This document shows, piece after piece, positions 22,186 through 32,310 of a stretch of 64,000 bases of DNA; position 1 is the stretch's first letter; each line of letters starts with the position of its first letter. Under the pieces are notes generated by a model. That model saw only the letters and a program-made list of their open reading frames with translations, had not been told where the DNA came from and made no database searches. Source of the stretch: Clarkia xantiana subsp. parviflora (taxonomy: Eukaryota; Streptophyta; Magnoliopsida; Myrtales; Onagraceae); assembly GCA_036873135.1 (NCBI GenBank), contig JAPTYO010000020.1, positions 2,782,081-2,846,080 on the forward strand, written 5' to 3'. Both the position numbers and the translations under genes were made by a program.

Positions 22186-22886
22186 TGTTGGTGAGTACAA
22201 GAGTTCCCCTGCTTTCGAGGTTGACATCGACGCTAAGTGCAATATGGTGATGTATGAATTTAGGGAGAAGCTCGTTGTGCATATGTATTCTCTCTTGCCC
22301 AATATTCCTTTCGACCATCTTGGCGATTTCACGGATTTTGCGACTAGTCATATGGAGGCTTTGGTTATTCGAGATGTTAGTCCTGGTGGCGTAGTTTAGT
22401 CGGGTTCCTCCTCATCTTCGCATATTAATATTGTTGGTACCACCCCTGAACGTCAGAGTGGCGGCGACCCACCATTGGCTTCTTGTTGATCCTTGATGCC
22501 CTATTACATGCTATGTACATATTTTTTAGCTTTTGCACCCAGTGTTGGATTGAGATGATTTTATGTTTGACTGTCATGCACTCTATCTTTTTGCTACTTG
22601 AAGTATATGTCGTAGCTTTATAATTTTGCGGTACACCTGTCATGGATGTTTGCACATTATGGTTTGATATCATGATTATTATTTCATACATTTTTTTGTC
22701 ATTGTTTCCTTTTTGAGTTAGGTTATGCTTGTGGAGTTATGTCCCCGTATTTTGCTTTGTCGGATGTTGAATTCATCATGTTTTTGGAGATGTTCCCTTT
22801 GTTGATAAGTTGCAAGGTGATTTCATCTCCTCTTAGTTTTCCAAGTCATTGTGTGGTCGGCCGTTGAAGACGTGATACATGAGATA

Positions 22887-23130
22887 GTTGCTTGTCATAG
22901 GTCACGTAAAGTGACATGCAAGGCAGATGCTTGTCAGAGGTCACGTGAAGTGACATGCAAGGCAGATGCTTGTCACATGTCACGTGAAGTGACATGCAAG
23001 ACAGATGCTTGTCAGAGGTCACACGAAGTGACATGCAAGGCAGATGCTTGTCAGAAGTCACGCGAAGTGACATGCAAGCATATGCTTGTCAAAGGTCACG
23101 TGAATTGACATGCAAGGCATATGCTTGTCA
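22887..23130. repeat. Tandem repeat, 39-bp unit, about six copies
   Basis: The unit is built from gatgcttgtcagaggtcac and gtgacatgcaaggca, starting near 22887, 22926, 22965, 23004, 23043 and 23081. It is translatable in both directions but codes for nothing recognisable. Confidence 0.95.
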
Positions 23131-23320
23131 GAGGTCGCATTGGGCGACTTGCAAGGAAATTCTTCTCCATAACTTGACAGAGGTCGTATTGGGCAACTTG
23201 CAAGGCAATTCTTCTCCATAGCTTGTCAAAGGTCGCATTGGGTGACTTGCAAGGCATTTCTTCTCCATAGCTTGTCAGAGGTCACATTGGGCGACTTTCA
23301 AGGCATTTCTTCTCTGTAGG
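23120..23320. repeat. Tandem repeat, unit about 53 bp, about four copies
   Basis: Units contain agaggtcgcattgggcgact, then tgcaaggcatttcttctcca. The gtcagaggtc core is shared with the 39-bp array, so this looks like an extended derivative. Confidence 0.9.
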
Positions 23321-23339
23321 TCGTTTTGCACGACTTGTG

Positions 23340-24110
23340 ATTTTCACCGTCGCTTGGTCCACTCCAAGTTGACATTGTAGCAAGACGCTACTTGCAATTT
23401 TGATGCGTTTTAAATCTGTTACTTGGTTACTTCCAGAAAAACGTTGTGGCAAGACGCTACCTGGCTAGTCTGAAGATGCGACTTGCGATGCTAATGCGCC
23501 TCAACATGGTTATTCTAAGGGACGCGACAGAGGTCGCTGGGTTCGACATGTAATTTTTACTATCCCTTGGTATTCTCCAGATGACGTTGCGGCAAGATGC
23601 TACTTGCAAATTTGATGCGTTTTGAATCTGTTATTTGGTCACTTCCAAAATAACGTTGTGGCAAGACGCTACCTGCCTAGTCCGAGGATGCGACTTGCGA
23701 TGCTAACACGCTTCAACATGGTTATTCCAAGGGACGCGACAGAGGTCACGGGGTGCAGCATGTATTTTTTACCATCGCTTGGTCCTTTCCAAGGCGACGT
23801 TGTGGCAAGACGCTACTTGCGAATTTGATGTGTTTTGCATCCGTCATTCGGTCACTTCCAAAATGACATTGTTGCAAGACGTTTCCTGGCTAGTCTGAGG
23901 ATGCGACTTGCGATGCTAATGTGCCTCAACATGGTTATTCCAGGGGACGCGACAGAGGTCGCGAGGTGCGACGTGTAATTTACCGTCACTTGGTCCTCTC
24001 CAAGGTGACGTTGTGGCAAGACACTACTTGCATATTTGTGTGTTTTGAATCTGTTATTTGTTCACTTTCAAGATAACGTTTTGCAAGACGTGACTTGCAG
24101 ATTTTAGGCG
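23340..24110. repeat. Tandem repeat, unit about 213 bp, about 3.5 copies
   Basis: The marker ttattccaagggacgcgaca recurs with spacing of about 212-214 bp (near 23507, 23719 and 23933), together with gttgtggcaagacgctac. The array lies between the antisense ORF and the coding region, the hypervariable 3' zone of Tat elements. Confidence 0.9.
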
Positions 24111-24289
24111 TTTTCAGAATGCGTTATTGGAGCATTGTATTCGAACTCTACTTGGTGTTATTTCCTAAGTAGGGTGCCTTTTGATGGAGACGTTGTACAA
24201 GATGCGACTTGCAGATTTGATGCGTTTTTAGAATTAGATAGTTGTGCTCCGTCTGGGGAGTCTTTCTAAACGAGAAAATATAGATAGGG

Positions 24290-24910
24290 TCAAAGCAAAT
24301 AAAGACATAAGGATATGCTTGTCGCTTGTTGGATTGGCTCATTCGTGGCGGTGAGAGTCATGTCTATGTAGGCCCTTAATGCTCCATGATAGATCATTTC
24401 CTCGAACTCGATTTTGAGCACAAGACAGTTGTTTGTGCTATCTCCCCATGTTTCATGGTACTCGCACCATTCTTTTGTGTTCATCCCAACAAAATCTTTC
24501 CGCACTCCCTGGGGTGGTGGTAGCTTGTCCTGTAGAATGTATTTGTACAGTTTTTCCATTTCGATGTTGAATAGGGTGAATGAAAAGTTTATGTCGTTGC
24601 CAGCCTTCTGGAGTTCTTCTTTCTCCCCATGTTCATTGTCTTTTTCAGTGAGTGTTTTTCCATTCCCTTCTCCTTCTTACTCATGTAAGATAGCTTGTTC
24701 AAGTTTTTCTATGAGGTCAACTATTGTATCGGTTGCAATCGTTCTATATGTTCCTCAAATAGTTTTATGGAAGAAGGCCTCATGTTTCCAAAGAAAGCTC
24801 GTATGGCTTCTCTCTCTGTGGTGTCGACCCAGGCGCTATTCTTTGCATACCTTTGGAAGTAGTTGGTTATTGTCTTTACCGGCCTTTTTCGGACATCCTC
24901 GATGTTTCTA
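24290..24910 (-). pseudogene. Second gag-like fragment
   Basis: On the minus strand, KTITNYFQRYAKNSAWVD (about 24880) and then KEWCEYHETWGDSTNNCLVL (about 24480) match the late gag region of Tat elements. They parallel KNKWCDNNEVWGHETNECFS in the gag at 29700. The fragment lies 3' of the protease remnant, where gag should not be, so a second element or a rearrangement contributed it. Several stops and shifts are present. Confidence 0.6.
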
Positions 24911-25053
24911 CATTCCCAAGCTATGTATATGTTTGTTCTTCTTTCCTCCTTGGTGTCAGATTGCTCTGGCTGGCTTTCAGCTGTCTACGCTTTCTCAGGT
25001 CGCACTTTCTTAGTCGACTTGAAGCAAAGTTGTTTGCTTAGGCGAAGCGAGAA

Positions 25054-25468
25054 TCATTCTTTCCTCTTTTTCACTGTGCTCTGCTTCCTCCGTACCGACA
25101 GAGTTTTCTTGTCTTTATTGATGTTTGCTGTGACCATAGCGACGGTGTTGGGCTGCAGTGATTTACGCCTCATGGTGTTAACATAGCATTTCCTTGTCGT
25201 TGGTTGGTCCCCTAGCACTTCTCCAATTTTATTTTTCGTTGGGAACTTCATCTTTTGGTGTACGGTGGAGGGGAATATTCCATTTGGATTGATTTTTTTC
25301 TGCCTAGGATCCCGTTGTAGGCCCTAGGTGGTCCACTATTACAAAATTTACGTTCATTCGGAGCTGCGTCCATCCCTGCCCCAGCGTTACCGGCAAAGTG
25401 ATAGTTCCTAGAGGGTAGGTTGTCACTCTTGCGAAACCTATGAGTGGGAAATCCACTGGAGGTAAGTC
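25054..25468 (-). pseudogene. C-terminal half of gypsy protease and start of RT linker
   Basis: Reading down from 25468, the frame gives FPLIGFARVTTYPLGTITLP followed by LRMNVNFVIVDHLG, the typical second half of a Tat-type protease. Then MKFPTKNKIGEVLGDQPTTR (25251 down) matches the linker before RT. Stops and shifts interrupt it. It continues the protease half at 29170-29634, from which the hAT element separates it. Confidence 0.7.
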
Positions 25469-25827
25469 TAGGGGTGGCAACGGGTCACGGGTACCCGTTG
25501 ACCCGCGGAGCCCCGCCCCGTTTTGACCCGTTGACCCGCCGACCCGTGCCCCGTGGGACGGGTTCGGGTCTAGTTATCCATGGGGCGGGGCGGGTCCGGG
25601 TCAGGGGTCGCGGAGCCCCATAGACCCGCCCCGTAGCATATATATATTCTGTCGGCCATTCATTCATATCTAGGTGTTGGATTACAACTAGAACATGAAG
25701 AATCATCAACTCAAACTCTTTAATTTGGTGGAATGGCTTCATCCGCCGCGCAGCCGCCCACTTCATCTCTTTGGAGTTCTTCTCTGTGTTATTTTTATTT
25801 CTTTCTCATCGACTCCTTTTCTCTCTC

Positions 25828-25983
25828 CAATCAACTTTTATACCTCTCAAAACCTAGACATCTAAAACTCACCGTATCACTCTTTCACTTAAGGGACTAG
25901 ACACCCAATCAACTTTTATACCTCTCAAAACCTAGACATCTAAAACTCACCGTATCACTCTTTCACTTAAGGGACTAGACACA
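25828..25983. repeat. Tandem duplication, 78-bp unit, two copies
   Basis: caatcaacttttatacctct starts at 25828 and again at 25906, and the copies run on to ttaagggactagacac. The second copy abuts the TTC array. Confidence 0.95.
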
Positions 25984-25985
25984 AA

Positions 25986-28956
25986 TTCTTCTTCTTCTTC
26001 TTCTTCTTCTTCTTCTTCTTCTTCTTCTTCTTCTTCTTCTTCTTCTTCTTCTTCTTCTTCTTCTTCTTCTTCTTCTTCTTCTTCTTCTTCTTCTTCTTCT
26101 TCTTCTTCTTCTTCTTCTTCTTCTTCTTCTTCTTCTTCTTCTTCTTCTTCTTCTTCTTCTTCTTCTTCTTCTTCTTCTTCTTCTTCTTCTTCTTCTTCTT
26201 CTTCTTCTTCTTCTTCTTCTTCTTCTTCTTCTTCTTCTTCTTCTTCTTCTTCTTCTTCTTCTTCTTCTTCTTCTTCTTCTTCTTCTTCTTCTTCTTCTTC
26301 TTCTTCTTCTTCTTCTTCTTCTTCTTCTTCTTCTTCTTCTTCTTCTTCTTCTTCTTCTTCTTCTTCTTCTTCTTCTTCTTCTTCTTCTTCTTCTTCTTCT
26401 TCTTCTTCTTCTTCTTCTTCTTCTTCTTTCTTCTTCTTCTTCTTCTTCTTCTTCTTCTTCTTCTTCTTCTTCTTCTTCTTCTTCTTCTTCTTCTTCTTCT
26501 TCTTCTTCTTCTTCTTCTTCTTCTTCTTCTTCTTCTTCTTCTTCTTCTTCTTCTTCTTCTTCTTCTTCTTCTTCTTCTTCTTCTTCTTCTTCTTCTTCTT
26601 CTTCTTCTTCTTCTTCTTCTTCTTCTTCTTCTTCTTCTTCTTCTTCTTCTTCTTCTTCTTCTTCTTCTTCTTCTTCTTCTTCTTCTTCTTCTTCTTCTTC
26701 TTCTTCTTCTTCTTCTTCTTCTTCTTCTTCTTCTTCTTCTTCTTCTTCTTCTTCTTCTTCTTCTTCTTCTTCTTCTTCTTCTTCTTCTTCTTCTTCTTCT
26801 TCTTCTTCTTCTTCTTCTTCTTCTTCTTCTTCTTCTTCTTCTTCTTCTTCTTCTTCTTCTTCTTCTTCTTCTTCTTCTTCTTCTTCTTCTTCTCTTCTTC
26901 TTCTTCTTCTTCTTCTTCTTCTTCTTCTTCTTCTTCTTCTTCTTCTTCTTCTTCTTCTTCTTCTTCTTCTTCTTCTTCTTCTTCTTCTTCTTCTTCTTCT
27001 TCTTCTTCTTCTTCTTCTTCTTCTTCTTCTTCTTCTTCTTCTTCTTCTTCTTCTTCTTCTTCTTCTTCTTCTTCTTCTTCTTCTTCTTCTTCTTCTTCTT
27101 CTTCTTCTTCTTCTTCTTCTTCTTCTTCTTCTTCTTCTTCTTCTTCTTCTTCTTCTTCTTCTTCTTCTTCTTCTTCTTCTTCTTCTTCTTCTTCTTCTTC
27201 TTCTTCTTCTTCTTCTCTTCTTCTTCTTCTTCTTCTTCTTCTTCTTCTTCTTCTTCTTCTTCTTCTTCTTCTTCTTCTTCTTCTTCTTCTTCTTCTTCTT
27301 CTTCTTCTTCTTCTTCTTCTTCTTCTTCTTCTTCTTCTTCTTCTTCTTCTTCTTCTTCTTCTTCTTCTTCTTCTTCTTCTTCTTCTTCTTCTTCTTCTTC
27401 TTCTTCTTCTTCTTCTTCTTCTTCTTCTTCTTCTTCTTCTTCTTCTTCTTCTTCTTCTTCTTCTTCTTCTTCTTCTTCTTCTTCTTCTTCTTCTTCTTCT
27501 TCTTCTTCTTCTTCTTCTTCTTCTTCTTCTTCTTCTTCTTCTTCTTCTTCTTCTTCTTCTTCTTCTTCTTCTTCTTCTTCTTCTTCTTCTTCTTCTTCTT
27601 CTTCTTCTTCTTCTTCTTCTTCTTCTTCTTCTTCTTCTTCTTCTTCTTCTTCTTCTTCTTCTTCTTCTTCTTCTTCTTCTTCTTCTTCTTCTTCTTCTTC
27701 TTCTTCTTCTTCTTCTTCTTCTTCTTCTTCTTCTTCTTCTTCTTCTTCTTCTTCTTCTTCTTCTTCTTCTTCTTCTTCTTCTTCTTCTTCTTCTTCTTCT
27801 TCTTCTTCTTCTTCTTCTTCTTCTTCTTCTTCTTCTTCTTCTTCTCTTCTTCTTCTTCTTCTTCTTCTTCTTCTTCTTCTTCTTCTTCTTCTTCTTCTTC
27901 TCTTCTTCTTCTTCTTCTTCTTCTTCTTCTTCTTCTTCTTCTTCTTCTTCTTCTTCTTCTTCTTCTTCTTCTTCTTCTTCTTCTTCTCTTCTTCTTCTTC
28001 TTCTTCTTCTTCTCTTCTTCTTCTTCTTCTTCTTCTTCTTCTTCTTCTTCTTCTTCTTCTTCTTCTTCTTCTTCTTCTTCTTCTTCTTCTTCTTCTTCTT
28101 CTTCTTCTTCTTCTTCTTCTTCTTCTTCTTCTTCTTCTTCTTCTTCTTCTTCTTCTTCTTCTTCTTCTTCTTCTTCTTCTTCTTCTTCTTCTTCTTCTCT
28201 TCTTCTTCTTTCTTCTTCTTCTTCTTCTTCTTCTTCTTCTTCTTCTTCTTCTTCTTCTTCTTCTTCTTCTTCTTCTTCTTCTTCTTCTTCTTCTTCTTCT
28301 TCTTCTTCTTCTTCTTCTTCTTCTTCTTCTTCTTCTTCTTCTTCTTCTTCTTCTTCTTCTTCTTCTTCTTCTTCTTCTTCTTCTTCTTCTTCTTCTTCTT
28401 CTTCTTCTTCTTCTTCTTCTTCTTCTTCTTCTTCTTCTTCTTCTTCTTCTTCTTCTTCTTCTTCTTCTTCTTCTTCTTCTTCTTCTTCTTCTTCTTCTTC
28501 TTCTTCTTCTTCTTCTTCTTCTTCTTCTTCTTCTTCTTCTTCTTCTTCTTCTTCTTCTTCTTCTTCTTCTTCTTCTTCTTCTTCTTCTTCTTCTTCTTCT
28601 TCTTCTTCTTCTTCTTCTTCTTCTTCTTCTTCTTCTTCTTCTTCTTCTTCTTCTTCTTCTTCTTCTTCTTCTTCTTCTTCTTCTTCTTCTTCTTCTTCTT
28701 CTTCTTCTTCTTCTTCTTCTTCTTCTTCTTCTTCTTCTTCTTCTTCTTCTTCTTCTTCTTCTTCTTCTTCTTCTTCTTCTTCTTCTTCTTCTTCTTCTTC
28801 TTCTTCTTCTTCTTCTTCTTCTTCTTCTTCTTCTTCTTCTTCTTCTTCTTCTTCTTCTTCTTCTTCTTCTTCTTCTTCTTCTTCTTCTTCTTCTTCTTCT
28901 TCTTCTTCTTCTTCTTCTTCTTCTTCTTCTTCTTCTTCTTCTTCTTCTTCTTCTTC
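25986..28956. repeat. Expanded (TTC)n / (GAA)n microsatellite, about 2971 bp, about 990 units
   Basis: The plus strand is TTC repeated with only about nine 1-bp phase slips (near 26429, 26893, 27216, 27845, 27900, 27987, 28013, 28199 and 28210). The longest uninterrupted tract is 28211-28956, about 248 units. The 1003-residue K/R/E open frame across it is a by-product. GAA/TTC tracts of this size are known to form triplex DNA and to silence nearby genes. Assembly length error is possible. Confidence 0.97.
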
Positions 28957-29169
28957 ATCTTCAGTGGAGGACTAGCATTGGTTAGACAAGCAGCATCAAC
29001 TCAGGGCGGGCGGATATCCGCGGGTCGCTCTGTAGGATTTTTTTTACCCCTAAGACCCGCCTCGCGATGTGTATGGGGCGGGTGCGGGTCGACCACGTCG
29101 ACCCGCGGGGCGGGTCCGGATCTGACGATACCCGCCCCGCCCCGACCCATTGACACCTCTAGGTAAGTC

Positions 29170-29634
29170 CATATTGGATTTTCCCAACTCTTCCAGCACT
29201 CGCACGTAGAGGATGTCAGCCGAGCTTCCTCCACCGACGAGTATTCTTTTGACGTTGAAATTAGCAATCTCCATCGTTATGACCAAAGCGTCGTCATGTG
29301 GAAAGACGACGTGGTTCATATCTTTTCCAGAGAACTGAATGATCAACTCTTTTTCCGGCCTTGGCCTCTTTCCCCATTTTGTCATTGATTCCGCTTGGGA
29401 GGCGTATACCTCTCTTGCGTTGGATGTTTGACCTCCCGCGGCTTGTCTGCCGTGGATTACATTGATCGTCCATCTTTTGGTGGGAGGAGGGTTGATATCC
29501 ATTTTCTCATTCCGTTTGGCTCTCGGAGTTGGTCTGGTAGGCGGGCTTCTTGCTCTTTTTCCTCCATGATCACGTAGTGTTTCAGTTCTCCGCGTTGGAT
29601 TGTGTTGTTTATGCTCAGTTTCAGACTGAAACAC
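29170..29634 (-). pseudogene. N-terminal half of gypsy (Tat-like) aspartic protease
   Basis: Minus-strand frame with LIIQFSGKDMNHVVFPHDDA, then VKRILVGGGSSADILYVRVL. The family motif at the active site is normally LVD(x)GSSADIL; here Gly stands where the catalytic Asp is expected. The frame runs into the hAT element at 29161 and resumes at 25468. Confidence 0.75.
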
Positions 29635-31235
29635 TCATTTGTTTCATGTCCCCACACTTCATTATTATCACACCACTTATTCTTCTCTGAGCCTACTTGG
29701 TCGTTTTGCCATCTGGCTGGGGGTACCCACAATCTTCGTTGTTTCATCTATCTAACGATAATTGATGAAGACGCATTCAAGGGAACGAACTTGATGACGT
29801 TTATGTCCTTAGGTTTTTGGAATTCACCTAGTTGCATTCTTCTTTGTGGGGGGTGCAATTTTTGTTGTTTGTCACTGGGCGGCCCAAGAGGTGGTTTTTC
29901 CCTTGTAGCTTTGCTGCATTCTTCCCTTCCTGTTAGTGCACTTGCTTTTGCTCGCTTGTTTGTTCTGAATATTTTCAAATCAATATGTGATTTTACTCGC
30001 GCTGCTAGTTCTTCAAGGGCGTTGACTGGCTTTTTAGCCATTATTTTCCGCCAAAGTTGAGCCAAGACGGCCCAAGTTCCTTATGAAAGCTCTGACGATT
30101 TTGCCTTCCTGTCATATCCCCTTGAATATCCGTCAAGTTCTGGTTGAAGCAAGTGTAGTAACTACTTCGTCGTGCTCTTGACGGGAGTCATCGATGGAAT
30201 TTGATCCTTTTAACAACTAGAGTTCGCCTAGGTATCGCTTGAGGAATTTAGCTTTCAGATACGGCCATGATGTGACACTTTCTTATGACAGGCCAAAAAA
30301 CCAATGCAATGTCATCCCTGTCAGGGTTGTTGGGAACATGAGGGCTATATGGTTTTCGTTGTTTGTTCTCCCTAGAAGGGAAGCTTCACGTTGCTGAATA
30401 TGTTCCAAAGGGTCCCTTTTCCCACTATACTTATATATCTTCGTTGTATTTAAACCATCCAGGATGCGAGTGTTCATAATTTCTTGTGTGAATGGGCGGG
30501 AGGCATTTTCACTCTAGGAGTGCATCACATTCGTTTTGCGTTCATTCATCTTCTTTACAATCAATGCTTCTATCTCCTCTGGAGTCAATGCCAATGGAGG
30601 CGGGTTACGATCTCTTGAGGGTATGCGAAGCTTGCATTCGGCTTGCCGGCTTGTCGTTGGGCAGTGTTCTTGATATTCCTGGGAGTATGGGTCGTAAGAG
30701 TACCATGGCTGGCTGTACTGGTACAGATGGAGGGATGGTGTAGGTGGCTGTCTCCAAGGTTGAGGTGGGGTGTCTCTTCTCCCATTGGAGTGTATGACCA
30801 TGTCCCCGTGGAAGCTTGGTTATGTGGTTGTGCAGGAGATAGGGGTGGTTGCATTCCCATTGTAGCAGGTATTTCTTCATCCTGTCTTGGATGTTGCCGT
30901 GTCCCTGCCGGGGTGCAGTGGTGCTGCTGTGCCGGTGGCACTTGTCTTTCTCCTTGGTTTCTAAGATGTTCTCTGTAAGCCAACAAATCATCCAACGCGG
31001 ACATGAAATCCGGTGTCACTGTAGGAGCTCCCCGTGAGTACATCAGACGATGGGGGGGGGGGGGGGGGTACTCCATGAGCGTGGTGATTGCACGAGGGCA
31101 TATCGTATGATGGCATTCCATATGGGAACTCTTGAGAGGGCATTCCATATTGGAATCCTTGTGCAGGCATTCCCCGCTGGACCATGTCGCGAGGTCTCCA
31201 TGTTGGGTTGTTCACGAACTATTGGAGTCAACGAG
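29457..31235 (-). pseudogene. gag region of the Tat-like element, several broken frames
   Basis: On the minus strand: a low-complexity N-terminal part rich in P, M, G and H (31231-30600), the retrotransposon gag core IYKYSGKRDPLEHIQQREAS followed by FPTTLTGMTLHWF (30477-30283), then LEELAARVKSHIDLKIF (30065-29748), and the end domain KNKWCDNNEVWGHETNECFS (29747-29457). The order matches a Tat-type gag. At least three frame changes separate the parts. A run of about 20 G lies at 31050-31068. Confidence 0.75.
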
Positions 31236-31480
31236 ACGGAGGATGCGGCCCAAGGTGAGCGCGACAGTCCAGCCTGATTGTTCCTTAGAGGAATTTGCCG
31301 ACTTGCTTGCGGGGGGAACCTGTTGACTTGGTTGTGGGGGAGCCTGTCGACTCGGAAGTACTGGTGGCCTCGCTTGATTGGTTGGGAGGGGGGTTATCTC
31401 CTGGAGGATGATTTTCCCCTGATTGCTGACTACTCGTCATCGCTCGTGTGATAGCCAGGCTTGCTTTGTTCGAATCTCAC

Positions 31481-31492
31481 GTGACGGCGCCA
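31481..31492 (-). other. Primer-binding site of the Tat-like element
   Basis: Minus-strand TGGCGCCGTCAC lies one base inside the LTR edge at 31494. The first eight bases match the TGGCGCCG start of primer sites used by Tat/Athila-type elements. Confidence 0.75.
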
Positions 31493-31493
31493 A

Positions 31494-32310
31494 TGTTTGA
31501 TCACACGCGTCGAGATGCTCGCTCGGTTTCAATCACTGACGCAGATCCTTGTATGTCGATCTCTTCCAACCGGATTAGTCCGCGGTCCGGGCGAGTTCGC
31601 CCCTGTCCAGACTGTTTTGTGTTTCAGGATGTGCTTTAGTGTCCTTAGCCGTTTTAAGGCCAAAGTTTCGATTTGCAACCGTGTACGGGGTCGGCGTGGT
31701 GACTAAGTCCATACTAAGAAGAACTCAAATTGGGTGTATATAGGGGTGAGCTCGGGACGGGACGGGCGGGCTTTTGTCTGAGCCCGAGCCCGAGCCCGAA
31801 AATTTCGGGACTCATATTTTTTGCCCGAGCCCGAGCCCGAGCCCGAACCTAAAGGAAATGTCCCGCCCGAGTCGGGACATCGGGATTCGGGCTCGGGCTA
31901 GCCCGAATTTGAACCCAAAAAAAAAAAAAAAAAATCCTAATATGAGGTTCATCCATTTCAAATACATGCAAGTTCAACACATCAATACAAAATTCAATAA
32001 GTTCAAACATCATCCATAATCTAATTCTAGGGTTTTTTTATTTTAACTATAGTAAAGTTACTTAAACTATAGTTACTAGACTTAGGTTAAACTTAAATAT
32101 ATATAATATATACATATATTCGGGCGGGCTCGGGACTTTCGGGCTTTTTAAGAAAAAGCCCGAGCCCGAGCCCGACTTGGGAAGAAAAATCCCGCCCGAC
32201 CGGGCTCGGGCTACATCTCGGGACGGGATTTTCGGGACGGGCTCGGGTCGGGATTTTCGGGCCTTCGGGCTTTTCGGGCTTCTTGCTCAGCCCTAGGTGT
32301 ATATACATCA
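31494..32310 (-). repeat. 5' LTR of the Tat-like element, internally deleted and interrupted by a hAT MITE
   Basis: TGTTTGATCACACGCG to TATACATCA aligns to the ends of the LTR at 18456-19139. The middle (counterpart of about 18530-18950) is missing; the join lies at a shared cttc, suggesting deletion between short direct repeats. The MITE at 31741-32295 lies in the remaining part. The LTR promoter TATA is within the deleted part. Confidence 0.8.
31741..32295. mobile_element. hAT MITE (555 bp) with cccgag-rich ends
   Basis: TAGGGGTGAGCTCGGG to GGCTTCTTGCTCAGCCCTA, with an exact 8-bp duplication ggtgtata at 31733-31740 and 32296-32303. Subterminal regions are iterated gagcccgagcccga and cgggctcggg in inverted order; the core is AT-rich. 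Confidence 0.9.

Larger units (their letters stand above)
25469..29161. mobile_element. hAT-type non-autonomous element (3693 bp) containing a giant TTC array
   Basis: It starts TAGGGGTGGCAACGGG and ends TTGACACCTCTA, with an exact 8-bp target duplication ggtaagtc at 25461-25468 and 29162-29169. The terminal parts are inverted GC-rich blocks of gacccg/cgggtc motifs. An exact-length 78-bp tandem duplication lies at 25828-25983, directly before the microsatellite. Without the array the element would be about 720 bp, comparable with the other hAT MITEs here (518-561 bp). It splits the gypsy protease. Confidence 0.9.
18456..32310 (-). mobile_element. Decayed Ty3/gypsy retrotransposon, Tat-like lineage, with nested insertions
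   Basis: Read on the minus strand, the order is LTR (32310-31494), a primer-binding site starting TGGCGCCGTCAC (31492-31481), gag, protease, a protease/RT-junction remnant, a non-coding zone of tandem repeats, an extra ORF in antisense, a polypurine tract (plus strand TTTTCCCCC, 19140-19148) and LTR (19139-18456). TGGCGCC primer sites, an LVxGGSSADIL protease and an antisense extra ORF are known traits of Tat-group elements. RT, RNase H and integrase are missing and the gag frames are broken. Two hAT elements are inserted (25469-29161, 31741-32295). The 5-bp flanks (gctag, gtgtt) do not match, so the ends may have recombined. Confidence 0.85.

Noticed and set aside
22887..23130. CRISPR-like array of regular 39-bp repeats
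   Set aside because: The repeats are contiguous with no unique spacers, in a plant retroelement; it is a simple tandem repeat.
25947..28958. A 1003-codon minus-strand open frame of K, R and E runs
   Set aside because: It is only the translation of the GAA microsatellite in shifting phases and has no promoter, start context or protein-like composition.
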